In this document: positions 33,313 through 41,420 of the stretch, piece after piece
Position numbering within the stretch: position 1 is the first letter of the stretch
Layout: every line of letters begins with the position of its first letter
Source of the DNA: Herpetosiphon aurantiacus DSM 785
GTDB lineage: Bacteria > Chloroflexota > Chloroflexia > Chloroflexales > Herpetosiphonaceae
Reading direction: 5' to 3'
Assembly: GCA_000018565.1 (NCBI GenBank)
Contig: CP000875.1
Location: forward strand, 4,169,199 to 4,233,198
DNA: 64,000 nt
The notes under the pieces: model-generated
Databases searched by the model: none
Seen by the model: the letters and a program-made list of their open reading frames with translations, nothing else
Told to the model about the DNA's origin: nothing
Program-made: the position numbers and the translations under genes

Positions 33313-34242
33313 CTACTCAGCATCAAACAATGGCGTGCTCAGGTAGCGTTCGCCGTTGCTTGGCACAATAAAGACAATCGTTTTGCCAGCATTTTCAGGG
33401 CGGGCTGCTACTTGCAAGGCGGCCCATGCGGCGGCCCCTGAGCTAATTCCCACCATCAAGCCTTCTTCGTGAGCCAATTTGCGTGCCCATTCAAAGGCAT
33501 GTTCGTTGGTAACTTGAATAATTTCATCAATTACGCTGGTATCAAGCACGTCGGGCACAAAGCCAGCACCGATCCCTTGGATTTTGTGCGGCCCCATTTT
33601 GCCCCCAGAAAGGACTGGCGAGGCAGTTGGCTCGACCGCAATTGCCTTAAAGCCTGGCTTGCGTTCTTTGAGCACCGAAGCAACCCCAGTGATTGTGCCA
33701 CCAGTCCCAACCCCGGCCACCAAAATATCGACAGCGCCATCGGTATCATTCCAAATTTCTTCAGCGGTGGTGCGTTGGTGAACCGCTGGGTTGGCTTTAT
33801 TTTTGAATTGTTGCGGAATAAAGCTGCCTGGATTTTCGGCGGCCAATTCTTCGGCACGACGAATTGCCCCAGGCATGCCCTCGGAGCCTGGAGTCAAAAC
33901 TAATTCGGCTCCAAAGCCTTTGAGTAATTTGCGCCGTTCCAAGCTCATGGTTTCGGGCATGGTCAGCACAATGCGGTAGCCTTTCGCGGCAGCCACAAAT
34001 GCGAGGCCAATCCCCGTATTGCCACTGGTTGGCTCGATAATCGTGGTATCGTTTGGATTGATCAGACCGGCGGCCTCCGCTGCCTCGATCATCGCCAAGC
34101 CAATCCGATCTTTGACGCTGCTGGCTGGGTTGAAGAACTCAAGCTTAGCTAATACCGTCGCCCCCGTGGTATTAACTTTGCCCAAGCGCACCAGCGGCGT
34201 GTTGCCGATAAGTTGGGTAATGTTGTCATAAATCCGCGCCAT
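33313..34242 (-). CDS. cysK: Cysteine synthase A
   Basis: A 309-residue PLP enzyme that makes cysteine from O-acetylserine and sulfide. K44 in [12 protein letters not shown] binds [13 protein letters not shown] and [10 protein letters not shown] bind substrate and cofactor phosphate. AAAGGA upstream sets the start at 34242; longer in-frame starts lie in the promoter region. It is divergent from a cation antiporter gene, and the shared 105-base region has several palindromes. Confidence 0.95.
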   Translation of the reverse strand: MARIYDNITQLIGNTPLVRLGKVNTTGATVLAKLEFFNPASSVKDRIGLAMIEAAEAAGLINPNDTTIIEPTSGNTGIGLAFVAAAKGYRIVLTMPETMSLERRKLLKGFGAELVLTPGSEGMPGAIRRAEELAAENPGSFIPQQFKNKANPAVHQRTTAEEIWNDTDGAVDILVAGVGTGGTITGVASVLKERKPGFKAIAVEPTASPVLSGGKMGPHKIQGIGAGFVPDVLDTSVIDEIIQVTNEHAFEWARKLAHEEGLMVGISSGAAAWAALQVAARPENAGKTIVFIVPSNGERYLSTPLFDAE

Positions 34243-34258
34243 GGTTTGGGTCCTTTTG

Positions 34259-34319
34259 TTAACTAAGTTAAACGACAAACCTAACAATAATAGCATAACA
34301 TAGCTTAGGTTTGTGTCAA
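34259..34319 (-). promoter_or_regulatory. cysK promoter and flanking palindromes
   Basis: On the minus strand TTGACA (34319-34314), 16 bases and TATGCT form a fair promoter. ACAAACCTAA (34275-34284) and TTAGGTTTGT (34305-34314) are perfect 10-bp inverted arms 20 bases apart, one overlapping the -35 and the other past the start. TTAACT-A-AGTTAA (34259-34271) is a second palindrome in the leader. A sulfur-responsive repressor is possible; none is encoded nearby. Confidence 0.55.
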
Positions 34320-34347
34320 TGTGGCAAGGCGCACAGAAAGGAGTTGT

Positions 34348-36210
34348 ATGGATGCACATAGTTTGTTGTTGATGGCGGGGATGGTGATTTGTTTTGGGAT
34401 TGCCACCTTCGTGCTGGCCGAACGAATTGGCATCCCGTCGATTGTATTGTTGCTGTTGGTGGGAGTGCTGGTTGGCCCCGAAGTTTTCGGCTTGGTTGAT
34501 CCATCGGCCTTAGGGGTTGGGCTGCGGGTGTTGATTCCGCTGTTTGTGGCGATTATTGTGTTTGAAGGTGGTTTGGTGCTCGATATCAACGATTTGCGCC
34601 GTTTATCCTACCCATTGCAAATGTTGATGAGTGTTGGAGCCTTGGTGACATGGGGCAGTGCAACCCTGGTAGCACATTTTGTGGCGGGATTATCGTGGCC
34701 ACTGGCAACCCTGTTTGGAGCATTAATGAGCGTGACTGGGCCAACCGTGATCACGCCTTTGATGCGGTGTAGCAATGCCAAAGAACGCTTAAAAGTGTTG
34801 TTACAAGCGGAAGGCGTATTGGTTGATGCGGTTGGGGCAATTTTGGCGGTGGTTGTGCTCGATGTTTTGCTTACCAGCGGCACAACGATTAGTGGAGCCT
34901 TCGATTGGGCCGAACGCTTATTGATTGGCTCGTTAATTGGCTTGATTGGCGGCATTGGCTTAGCCTATGCGTTGCGCTTTATTGGCTCGAAACTTAATGC
35001 TGAAACCACCCGTTTGAGCGCGTTGGGTGGCGCAATCGCGATCTTTATTATTGCCGAAGCAATTTCGCATGAGGCTGGCATTGCGGCAGCAGCAGTTTCG
35101 GGGATTGTCGTTGGCAATATCGATTTTCCCCACGAAGAAGAAGTTGTGTTGTTCAAGGGCGACTTAACCATGCTGGCAATTACGATTATTTTTATTTTGC
35201 TGGCAGCTCGTTTGAAATTTGCCGATTTGGCCGCGCTTGGCTGGTGGGGTGTGTTAGCGGTTGTATTGATGATTGTGGTGGTGCGGCCATTGTGTGTCTT
35301 TGCTTCGACGCTTGGCTCAACCTTAACTTGGCGCGAACGAGCATTTATTGCTGCGGTTTGCCCACGCGGAGTTGTCGCCGCTTCAGTTGCCACCTTTGCC
35401 GCGATCTCATTGGAAGAAGCCGGATTTGCTGGGGGCAATTTGTTGATTGGCTTGGTCTTTATGACCGTGATTGGCACAGTTGTGTTGCAAAGCTTCACCA
35501 CCCCATTGTTTGCCCGTTTGTTAGGAGTTGAACCGATGACCACTTTAGTTATTGGCGCGAATGATTTGGGCCAGCTGTTTGCCCGCCAACTGCATAGCCA
35601 ACATCACGATGTAGTCGTAATCGATACCGATCAGCAGTTGATCGATCGAGTGCGCCAGCATGGCATTAGCACAATCACTGGTGATGCGACTGATCTGCAA
35701 GTGTTGCGTAAAGCTGGCGTTGAACGGGACAAAGCGGTTGTAGCCTTGACCCCGAGTGATAAACTCAATCTGTTGGTGAGCCAAGTTGTGCGTTCGCATT
35801 TCAAGGTTACAACAATTGTGGCTCAGGCTGAAAATGAGAGTACCAGCAGTGTTTTGCGCGATCTTGGCATTACGGTTTTGAATCCCTTACAAGCATCGGT
35901 TGATGCTTTAACCCAATTGGTTCAAGGCCCATCAGCCATGAGCATGCTCTTAAGTCATCAAGCCGACCAAAGCATTTACGAAGTTGAAGTATCCAATCCG
36001 CGGGTGGTGGGTAAGCCGTTGAAACAGCTTAATTTGCCAAATAATGTCTTGATTGTGGCAATTCGGCGGGCGGGCAACTTATTTGTGCCCGATGGTCAAA
36101 CCCAATTGCAAGCAGCCGATCAACTAACCTTGATTGGCACAGCCAGCACAATTCAACAGGCTGATCAACAACTGCGTGAGGGAGCGAGCGAGGCAATGTA
36201 TCAAGCATGA
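34348..36210 (+). CDS. Cation/proton antiporter with TrkA-N and TrkA-C domains (KefB-like)
   Basis: The 620-residue protein has about 12 membrane helices (CPA family, residues 5-385), an RCK/TrkA-N nucleotide-binding domain (about 395-510; [18 protein letters not shown]) and a TrkA-C domain (about 530-612). It should exchange K+ or Na+ for H+ under nucleotide control. AAAGGAG at 34337-34343 sets the ATG at 34348 over an earlier GTG. The next gene, another RCK protein, overlaps its stop by four bases. Confidence 0.88.
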   Translation: MDAHSLLLMAGMVICFGIATFVLAERIGIPSIVLLLLVGVLVGPEVFGLVDPSALGVGLRVLIPLFVAIIVFEGGLVLDINDLRRLSYPLQMLMSVGALVTWGSATLVAHFVAGLSWPLATLFGALMSVTGPTVITPLMRCSNAKERLKVLLQAEGVLVDAVGAILAVVVLDVLLTSGTTISGAFDWAERLLIGSLIGLIGGIGLAYALRFIGSKLNAETTRLSALGGAIAIFIIAEAISHEAGIAAAAVSGIVVGNIDFPHEEEVVLFKGDLTMLAITIIFILLAARLKFADLAALGWWGVLAVVLMIVVVRPLCVFASTLGSTLTWRERAFIAAVCPRGVVAASVATFAAISLEEAGFAGGNLLIGLVFMTVIGTVVLQSFTTPLFARLLGVEPMTTLVIGANDLGQLFARQLHSQHHDVVVIDTDQQLIDRVRQHGISTITGDATDLQVLRKAGVERDKAVVALTPSDKLNLLVSQVVRSHFKVTTIVAQAENESTSSVLRDLGITVLNPLQASVDALTQLVQGPSAMSMLLSHQADQSIYEVEVSNPRVVGKPLKQLNLPNNVLIVAIRRAGNLFVPDGQTQLQAADQLTLIGTASTIQQADQQLREGASEAMYQA

Positions 36211-37286
36211 AACCAGCCAAAACCCCTAGTCGCAAAGCGCGTTGGCGAAGACTGATCGCGGCCTCGTTGCGCGATGGTTGGATTGTGTTTCGCGATTCGG
36301 GAATTTGGCTGGGTTTATGGCTTTTGTTGTGGTTGGGGTTTACCCTGGCAATTTGGGCAGGCACGCGCCCAGTTTTAGCTTTTAACCAAGCGCTCTATCA
36401 AGCATTTAGCCAAATGACCCTCAACCCCGTGCCACTGCCTGAGCCATGGTGGCTGCAAGTATTGTTTTATCTCGCTCCAGCCTTGAATATTATTTTGCTG
36501 GCGCGAGGTGCGCTCAATATGGGTATTTTGCTGTTCGATAAACGCAATCGGCGGGAGGCTTGGCAAATGGCGTTAGCATCAACCTATCGTGATCATATTA
36601 TTGTGTGTGGTTTGGGCAAAATTGGCTATCGGGTGGTTGGGCAATTGCTGGCCAGCGGCTGCGATGTGGTGGTAATTGATGCTCACAACGATGGGCCGTT
36701 TCACGAATTGGTGATGGGTCAGCATGTGCCAGTGATTATTGGCGATGCTCGTCAGCCTGAGCTGCTGCACGAAGCAGGTTTGCGCCATGCCACCTCGCTC
36801 ACTGTGGTTACTGGCGACGATTTGACCAACCTCGATATTGCCTTGACCGCCCGCGAATTGCATCCTGATATTCATATTGTGATGCGGGTTTTTAACGATT
36901 CATTGGCGAGCAAACTTAGCTCAGCCTTTCATATTCAGACCGCATTTAGCACCTCGGCGCTGGCCGCCCCAACTCTTGCCGCTGCGGCCTTGGGTCGCGG
37001 CATTACCAACGCCTTGTATGTGGCAGGCAAGTTGCTCTCGACGGTGGAAATTACGGTAGCCCGCGATGGCATTTTTGATGGACGCTTGATCCAGACGGTT
37101 GAAAATCAGCACGATATTTCGGTGCTTTATCGGCGTGGGCGCAATGGCGAAGATTTACGCCCACGCGGCGATGAACGTTTGAGCAGCGGCGATCAATTGG
37201 TGATTATCGGGCCGTTGGCAGCGATTAATCAGATTCAAACGCTGAATAAACCGAATGCCGCGCCGCATGCGCCCTATCGACTTTGA
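36207..37286 (+). CDS. RCK (TrkA-N/TrkA-C) protein with a filterless channel-like N-terminus
   Basis: A 359-residue protein built like a two-helix potassium channel: TM1 (about 32-52), a re-entrant-like loop (60-79), TM2 (83-108), then TrkA-N (IIVCGLGKIGYRVVGQLL, from 131) and TrkA-C. In the loop, ALYQAFSQMTLNPVPLPE occurs where channels have TVGYG; the filter is absent. It may be a regulatory or sensor subunit for the antiporter with which it is translationally coupled (ATGA overlap). Its end overlaps the convergent lipoprotein gene by 13 bases. Confidence 0.75.
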   Translation: MKPAKTPSRKARWRRLIAASLRDGWIVFRDSGIWLGLWLLLWLGFTLAIWAGTRPVLAFNQALYQAFSQMTLNPVPLPEPWWLQVLFYLAPALNIILLARGALNMGILLFDKRNRREAWQMALASTYRDHIIVCGLGKIGYRVVGQLLASGCDVVVIDAHNDGPFHELVMGQHVPVIIGDARQPELLHEAGLRHATSLTVVTGDDLTNLDIALTARELHPDIHIVMRVFNDSLASKLSSAFHIQTAFSTSALAAPTLAAAALGRGITNALYVAGKLLSTVEITVARDGIFDGRLIQTVENQHDISVLYRRGRNGEDLRPRGDERLSSGDQLVIIGPLAAINQIQTLNKPNAAPHAPYRL

Positions 37287-38389
37287 GCATCATCGTTGGA
37301 ATCTTGCCAACTTCCCAGCGAACGAGTTGGCGTGCGGCCACCAAATTCAGTTGGAGCTGAGCCAAATGCGGTTGGCTGCTCGTAGCTATTGCTGGCTTGA
37401 GCTGAGGTTATTGTCGCTTGATAACTAGCAGGTTTTGGTACATACGGCGAAATGCTATCGCTTGGTTGGTAGCTCTCAGGTTTAGGCTGATAGGCGGCAA
37501 CCTGATCATTTGGTTGGTAGCTTTCAGGCTTGGGCTGATAGCTGGGTGTTGCTAAGGGGGTGGTTTGGCTGCCAGGTTGGTAGGCTGGCTCGCCATTACT
37601 TGGGCCAGCAGGCACCAAATCATAAGGCTGGGTATTGGTTTTGCGCCGACTCAAAATAAAGCCGATGCCGACCAAGATTAACCCAACCCCAACCAAACCA
37701 CCAACGCCCCACAAGGCCCATTGCGGCACACCAGCGCTCAGCGTCCCCACAATTTCAAGCTGATAATCGCGGCTCAAAGGATAGGGAAAATCATAGGTGA
37801 TGCTGGTTTGCTGCTCGTTGAGCGTGGCAATTTCGCGCTCGTTCCAGCTGCTAATCGCTTCGGGGAAGCGAATTGTCCAGCTGGTGGTGGGGCTAGCAAC
37901 CAAGCCTGAGCCAAACAGCTCGCCTGATTCTGTACTTCCCAACATTGAATTTTCACCATTTTTGACCGTTGCCTTGAGCTGAACCTCATTGCCATTTTGC
38001 TCGATTGCTACATCCTCAAAGCGCACCAAACTATAAAGTTCGTTTAATTCGCTGCTGGTCAATTGATCTTTGAGCATGGCCAGATCGCGAAATTGCATGC
38101 GAATTAATGTGCCCCGATATTGACCATCTTCACTGGTCCAATTTTCGTTGCTGGCTTGCCATTCAGCGGGCAGCAAATCGGCGATTGAGCCTAATTCACT
38201 GAGCGCATCATCGAGCACATCGGTGCTTGCGCCACTTCCGCCCATCTCAGCAAAATCGAGAAATTGTTGCGAAAACCCTAGTCGAATTTCATAAACACCG
38301 CTGGCATCGGCATTAAATTCAGTTTGTTGTTGCTGACTCACACAACCACTCAACAACACCAGCCCGAGAAGCAACAACCAATAACGCAT
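37274..38389 (-). CDS. Membrane lipoprotein with a tyrosine/proline repeat tail (paralogue 1)
   Basis: The 371-residue protein has a lipobox (VLLSGC), an extracytoplasmic body of about 200 residues, a membrane helix (about 233-253) and a cytoplasmic-side tail with repeats of YQPKPESYQP type. It shares plan and stretches (DASGVYEIRLGF versus DGSGTNTFKVGM; PLSRDYQLEIVGTLS versus PVDKTAQYTLKAVST) with its neighbour at 38506. GGAGG fixes the start at 38389. The family resembles DUF3153-type lipoproteins; function unknown. Confidence 0.75.
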   Translation of the reverse strand: MRYWLLLLGLVLLSGCVSQQQQTEFNADASGVYEIRLGFSQQFLDFAEMGGSGASTDVLDDALSELGSIADLLPAEWQASNENWTSEDGQYRGTLIRMQFRDLAMLKDQLTSSELNELYSLVRFEDVAIEQNGNEVQLKATVKNGENSMLGSTESGELFGSGLVASPTTSWTIRFPEAISSWNEREIATLNEQQTSITYDFPYPLSRDYQLEIVGTLSAGVPQWALWGVGGLVGVGLILVGIGFILSRRKTNTQPYDLVPAGPSNGEPAYQPGSQTTPLATPSYQPKPESYQPNDQVAAYQPKPESYQPSDSISPYVPKPASYQATITSAQASNSYEQPTAFGSAPTEFGGRTPTRSLGSWQDSNDDAQSR

Positions 38390-38452
38390 ACAGCAGCCTC
38401 CGTTGATCAAAAATCGCTCACTATCATCGTACCGCAATTTGTTAGCTAAAAC

Positions 38453-38485
38453 GCCAACACTCCGCCGTAAAGACGGAGCGTTGGC
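38453..38485 (-). terminator. Intrinsic terminator between the lipoprotein paralogues
   Basis: GCCAAC-A-CTCCG (38453-38464) pairs with CGGAG-C-GTTGGC (38474-38485) with one mismatch; on the minus strand the stem is followed by GTTTT. It closes the 38506 gene, so the downstream paralogue probably has its own promoter. Confidence 0.7.
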
Positions 38486-38505
38486 TCAAAAGGTTTCAAA
38501 TTGGC

Positions 38506-39393
38506 TTATTGTTTGCGGTTAGGGTCGTTGTTTGGGTCGTAATAGCCTTGTTGTTGATTTTGTTGGGCATTGGGGTCGTAGGTTTGACCACCATATTGTT
38601 GATAACCAGCGGCAACTGGAGCAGCTTTGCGGCGGCTCATCACGAAGAAGCCAACGCCTGCCAAGACTACCAACAAGCCAACGCCACCAAGGATCAATGG
38701 CAAATTACTGCCGCCAGCGCCACCACTCTTGGTTGAAACGGCCTTAAGGGTATATTGAGCAGTTTTATCAACTGGAATTTTCCAAGTAACGGTGCTGCCG
38801 TTGACGGTTGCAATATCGGCTGGCTCAACGCTGCTCACTTCACCTGGCAAAGTTACTTGCCAAACGATCACAGCCTTTTTCAACGAATCGCCCATGCCAG
38901 GCATGCCAGCGCCTTCGCTCTCGGCAGCCGCAGCCAAATCGGTGGCCATGGCATTGCCAGATACAGTGAAGGTTTCGCCATCATCGGTTACTTTAAGATT
39001 CGATAGCGCTTGACCAGTTGGGCTATCGCTGCTGCCTGAGTCAGTCAAAAATTGGCTCAACTGCTCGTTCAAGGTTGCAAGATTAGCAAATTTCATGTTG
39101 ATCTGCACGCCTTGGAACTCGGTTTCGCCAAGCTTTTCTTTCCAATCGCTGGTGGTTGCGCTCCACTCAGCTGGATAACCTGAAACATCATCTTTGGTTT
39201 GTTTAAAGGGATCTTCGCCCTCAGTGCCACCCATGCTTGCCATCATGGCCATTGTTTCGGCATCCATACCTACTTTAAACGTATTTGTGCCACTGCCATC
39301 ACCGCTGATTGTGGTTTCGACTTGTGAGGCAACACAACCGCTCAAGGCAATTGCTAATACGCCCAACAACATCCGACTCATCCACTGTTTCAT
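38506..39393 (-). CDS. Membrane lipoprotein with Gln/Asn/Tyr-rich tail (paralogue 2)
   Basis: A 295-residue protein: lipobox IALSGC near residue 20, a Met-rich extracytoplasmic body, a membrane helix (about 230-250, LPLILGGVGLLVVLAGVGFF) followed by RRK, and a low-complexity tail with YQQYGGQTYDPNAQQNQ. AAGGAG sets the start at 39393. It is the tandem paralogue of 37274-38389. The dual anchor (lipid plus helix) and a disordered inner tail suggest a scaffold or sensor; function unknown. Its promoter has a palindrome in the spacer. Confidence 0.75.
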   Translation of the reverse strand: MKQWMSRMLLGVLAIALSGCVASQVETTISGDGSGTNTFKVGMDAETMAMMASMGGTEGEDPFKQTKDDVSGYPAEWSATTSDWKEKLGETEFQGVQINMKFANLATLNEQLSQFLTDSGSSDSPTGQALSNLKVTDDGETFTVSGNAMATDLAAAAESEGAGMPGMGDSLKKAVIVWQVTLPGEVSSVEPADIATVNGSTVTWKIPVDKTAQYTLKAVSTKSGGAGGSNLPLILGGVGLLVVLAGVGFFVMSRRKAAPVAAGYQQYGGQTYDPNAQQNQQQGYYDPNNDPNRKQ

Positions 39394-39436
39394 GGGCTTC
39401 GCTCCTTCAATAAACTGGCTAACGGAGGATACTGCG

Positions 39437-39492
39437 ATTATAGATGGCAATATATGCCATGTCTACCAAGGTTCTGTGCTATCCTGATAGCA
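39437..39492. promoter_or_regulatory. Divergent promoter region with two palindromes
   Basis: For the minus-strand lipoprotein, TAGACA (39465-39460), 17 bases and TATAAT (39442-39437) form a strong promoter. ATGGCA-ATATA-TGCCAT (39444-39460) fills the spacer exactly. A second perfect palindrome, TGCTATC-CT-GATAGCA (39477-39492), lies closer to the plus-strand peptidase start. Both are good candidates for regulator binding. Confidence 0.6.
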
Positions 39493-39514
39493 AAATTGCG
39501 ATAAGGATAATGGT

Positions 39515-41377
39515 ATGCGTCGCTGGCGAATCTGCCTTTTGCTGTGGATGTTGGTGGGTTGTAGCGCAACCGCACCGACAACCAGCACCCAAATTCCAAT
39601 TCAACCAAGCTTGCCAACTCCAGCTCAAACTCTCAGCCCGACTCAAGCATTGGCCACAAGCATCCCAATAATTGCCGATGAAGCGGCGGTGGAACGAGCC
39701 AGCCAACAAGGGCTTGAGCGCGATTTAGCCCAACTTGCCGTTGATTGGCGCTTGATTAGCGAAAAACCTCAACCACTGCGTTTGGAAATGCCCCCACCAT
39801 ACGAGCGCCGTAGCTTTTGGGTTACCGATTTAACCAGCAATCAACAGCGCAATATCAGTGCCACCCTTCAACTCAGCACCACCCACTTATTAATTTATGT
39901 CGCCGATGATTTGCCGGTTGAGCAACAAGCGCTGATTAATGCTGCTCAGCAATTTGAACAGGTTGGTTGGCCGTTGCTAGCCAAATGGTATCCGCAACAG
40001 GCTTGGCCCCAAGTACCTGTAACCGTCTTGAATGCTGCGGTCAACGGGGCGGGCGGCTATTACGCCAGCGATAACGAATTACCCCAAGCGATCAATCCAT
40101 ATTCCAACGAACGCGAGATGTTGGTGATTAACGCTGCGGCCATGCCACCCAGCGATTTTGGCTATGTCGCCACGTTAATTCACGAAATGCAGCATCTGTT
40201 GCATCGGAATGTGCTGAGCCACCCCGCCACTTGGCTCAACGAAGGCGCTTCGATGTTGAGCGAAGATCGTTCAGGCTATAGCAACGATAGCTTGGCACTC
40301 GATTTTCTGGCCTCGCCGGATACCCAACTCAATGCGTGGGCCAGCAGCCCTGGCACTGCGCTCAAACATTATGGCGCGGCTCAGCTGTTCCTCAGTTACC
40401 TTGATCAGCAACTCGACGGCTTGCCGATGGGAACCTTGGCGGCGGCTGATGCTGGCGATAATTTGACCAGCATTACCAGTTTGATGACCACCCGCTATCC
40501 CGATTTAACCAGCTTTGATCAGCTGTTTGCGGCGTGGGCAGTCGCCAATTGGGTGAATGATCCAACGGTGGCTGATGGCCGTTATGGCTACGATCTGCCC
40601 CGCGCTGTGTTGCCAGAGCAGGCCCAGAGCAGCGAACAAAACCTGAGCATTCGGCAATTTGGCAGCGATTATTTGGCCTTTGAGAACGCCAGTAGCGAAC
40701 GAACGCTCGAATGGCAGGGCAACAACACAGTGCCTATTTTCGCCGCCGATGTGACAAGTAGCGCCACATGGTGGAGCGGGCGTGGCGATGCGCGGGTCAG
40801 CACGCTCACCACAGCAATTCAAGTGCCTAGCGCGGGCGGCAGCCTGATTTATCGACGGTGGTTTGATTTAGAGCAAGATTACGATTATGCCTATCTCAGT
40901 CTTTCGCAAGATAACGGCCAAACCTGGCAAGCAATTGCGACCCAAGCCAGTACTGGAGCCAATCCGGTTGGCTTGAATATTGGGGCTGGCTGGACAGGCC
41001 AACAAACCACGTGGCAAGCAGAAAGCGTTGATCTCACGCCGTGGGCAGGCCAACAGATTCAATTGCGATTTTGGGTGATCAACGATGAAGCGTATAATGC
41101 TGCTGGTTTAGCCTTGAGCGATCTGACAATCGATGGGGTAACGGCTGAATGGGTTGGGACTGGCTTTGTGCCAGTTCGTAATCAATTGGCACAGCGTTGG
41201 GTGCTCACGGCGGTGCTCTATGATCAAGCTGGGGTTGCGGAAGTTGTCTCAATTCCAACCGATAATGGCCAAGCGCGTTGGCTGATTCCGGCCAATCGGC
41301 GAGCGGTTTTGGTGGTCAATGCCACAACTCAAGGCACCACCGAAGCAGCCAATTACAGCTATAACGTCACACCGTAG
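39515..41377 (+). CDS. Secreted lipoprotein metallopeptidase, M6/immune-inhibitor-like
   Basis: A 620-residue protein with signal and lipobox (MLVGC, cysteine near residue 16), a Thr-rich linker, a metallopeptidase domain and a C-terminal beta-sandwich. The zinc motif H223-E224-M-Q-H227 is followed by E243 in WLNEGASM, consistent with a gluzincin-like site. The C-terminal part (SLSQDNGQTWQAI, then LRFWVINDEAYNAAG and DLTIDGV) resembles the immune-inhibitor-A domain of M6 peptidases. AAGGA sets the start. It is probably exported and involved in predation or nutrition, which is inference. Confidence 0.82.
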   Translation: MRRWRICLLLWMLVGCSATAPTTSTQIPIQPSLPTPAQTLSPTQALATSIPIIADEAAVERASQQGLERDLAQLAVDWRLISEKPQPLRLEMPPPYERRSFWVTDLTSNQQRNISATLQLSTTHLLIYVADDLPVEQQALINAAQQFEQVGWPLLAKWYPQQAWPQVPVTVLNAAVNGAGGYYASDNELPQAINPYSNEREMLVINAAAMPPSDFGYVATLIHEMQHLLHRNVLSHPATWLNEGASMLSEDRSGYSNDSLALDFLASPDTQLNAWASSPGTALKHYGAAQLFLSYLDQQLDGLPMGTLAAADAGDNLTSITSLMTTRYPDLTSFDQLFAAWAVANWVNDPTVADGRYGYDLPRAVLPEQAQSSEQNLSIRQFGSDYLAFENASSERTLEWQGNNTVPIFAADVTSSATWWSGRGDARVSTLTTAIQVPSAGGSLIYRRWFDLEQDYDYAYLSLSQDNGQTWQAIATQASTGANPVGLNIGAGWTGQQTTWQAESVDLTPWAGQQIQLRFWVINDEAYNAAGLALSDLTIDGVTAEWVGTGFVPVRNQLAQRWVLTAVLYDQAGVAEVVSIPTDNGQARWLIPANRRAVLVVNATTQGTTEAANYSYNVTP

Positions 41378-41383
41378 TATAAT
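41378..41383 (+). promoter_or_regulatory. Candidate -10 box for the histidine kinase gene
   Basis: A consensus TATAAT begins right after the peptidase stop codon, about 38 bases before the kinase start. No good -35 is visible. Confidence 0.35.
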
Positions 41384-41420
41384 TGGGCAGCCCTAGCTTA
41401 GATGGATTGAGGATTGGCTC

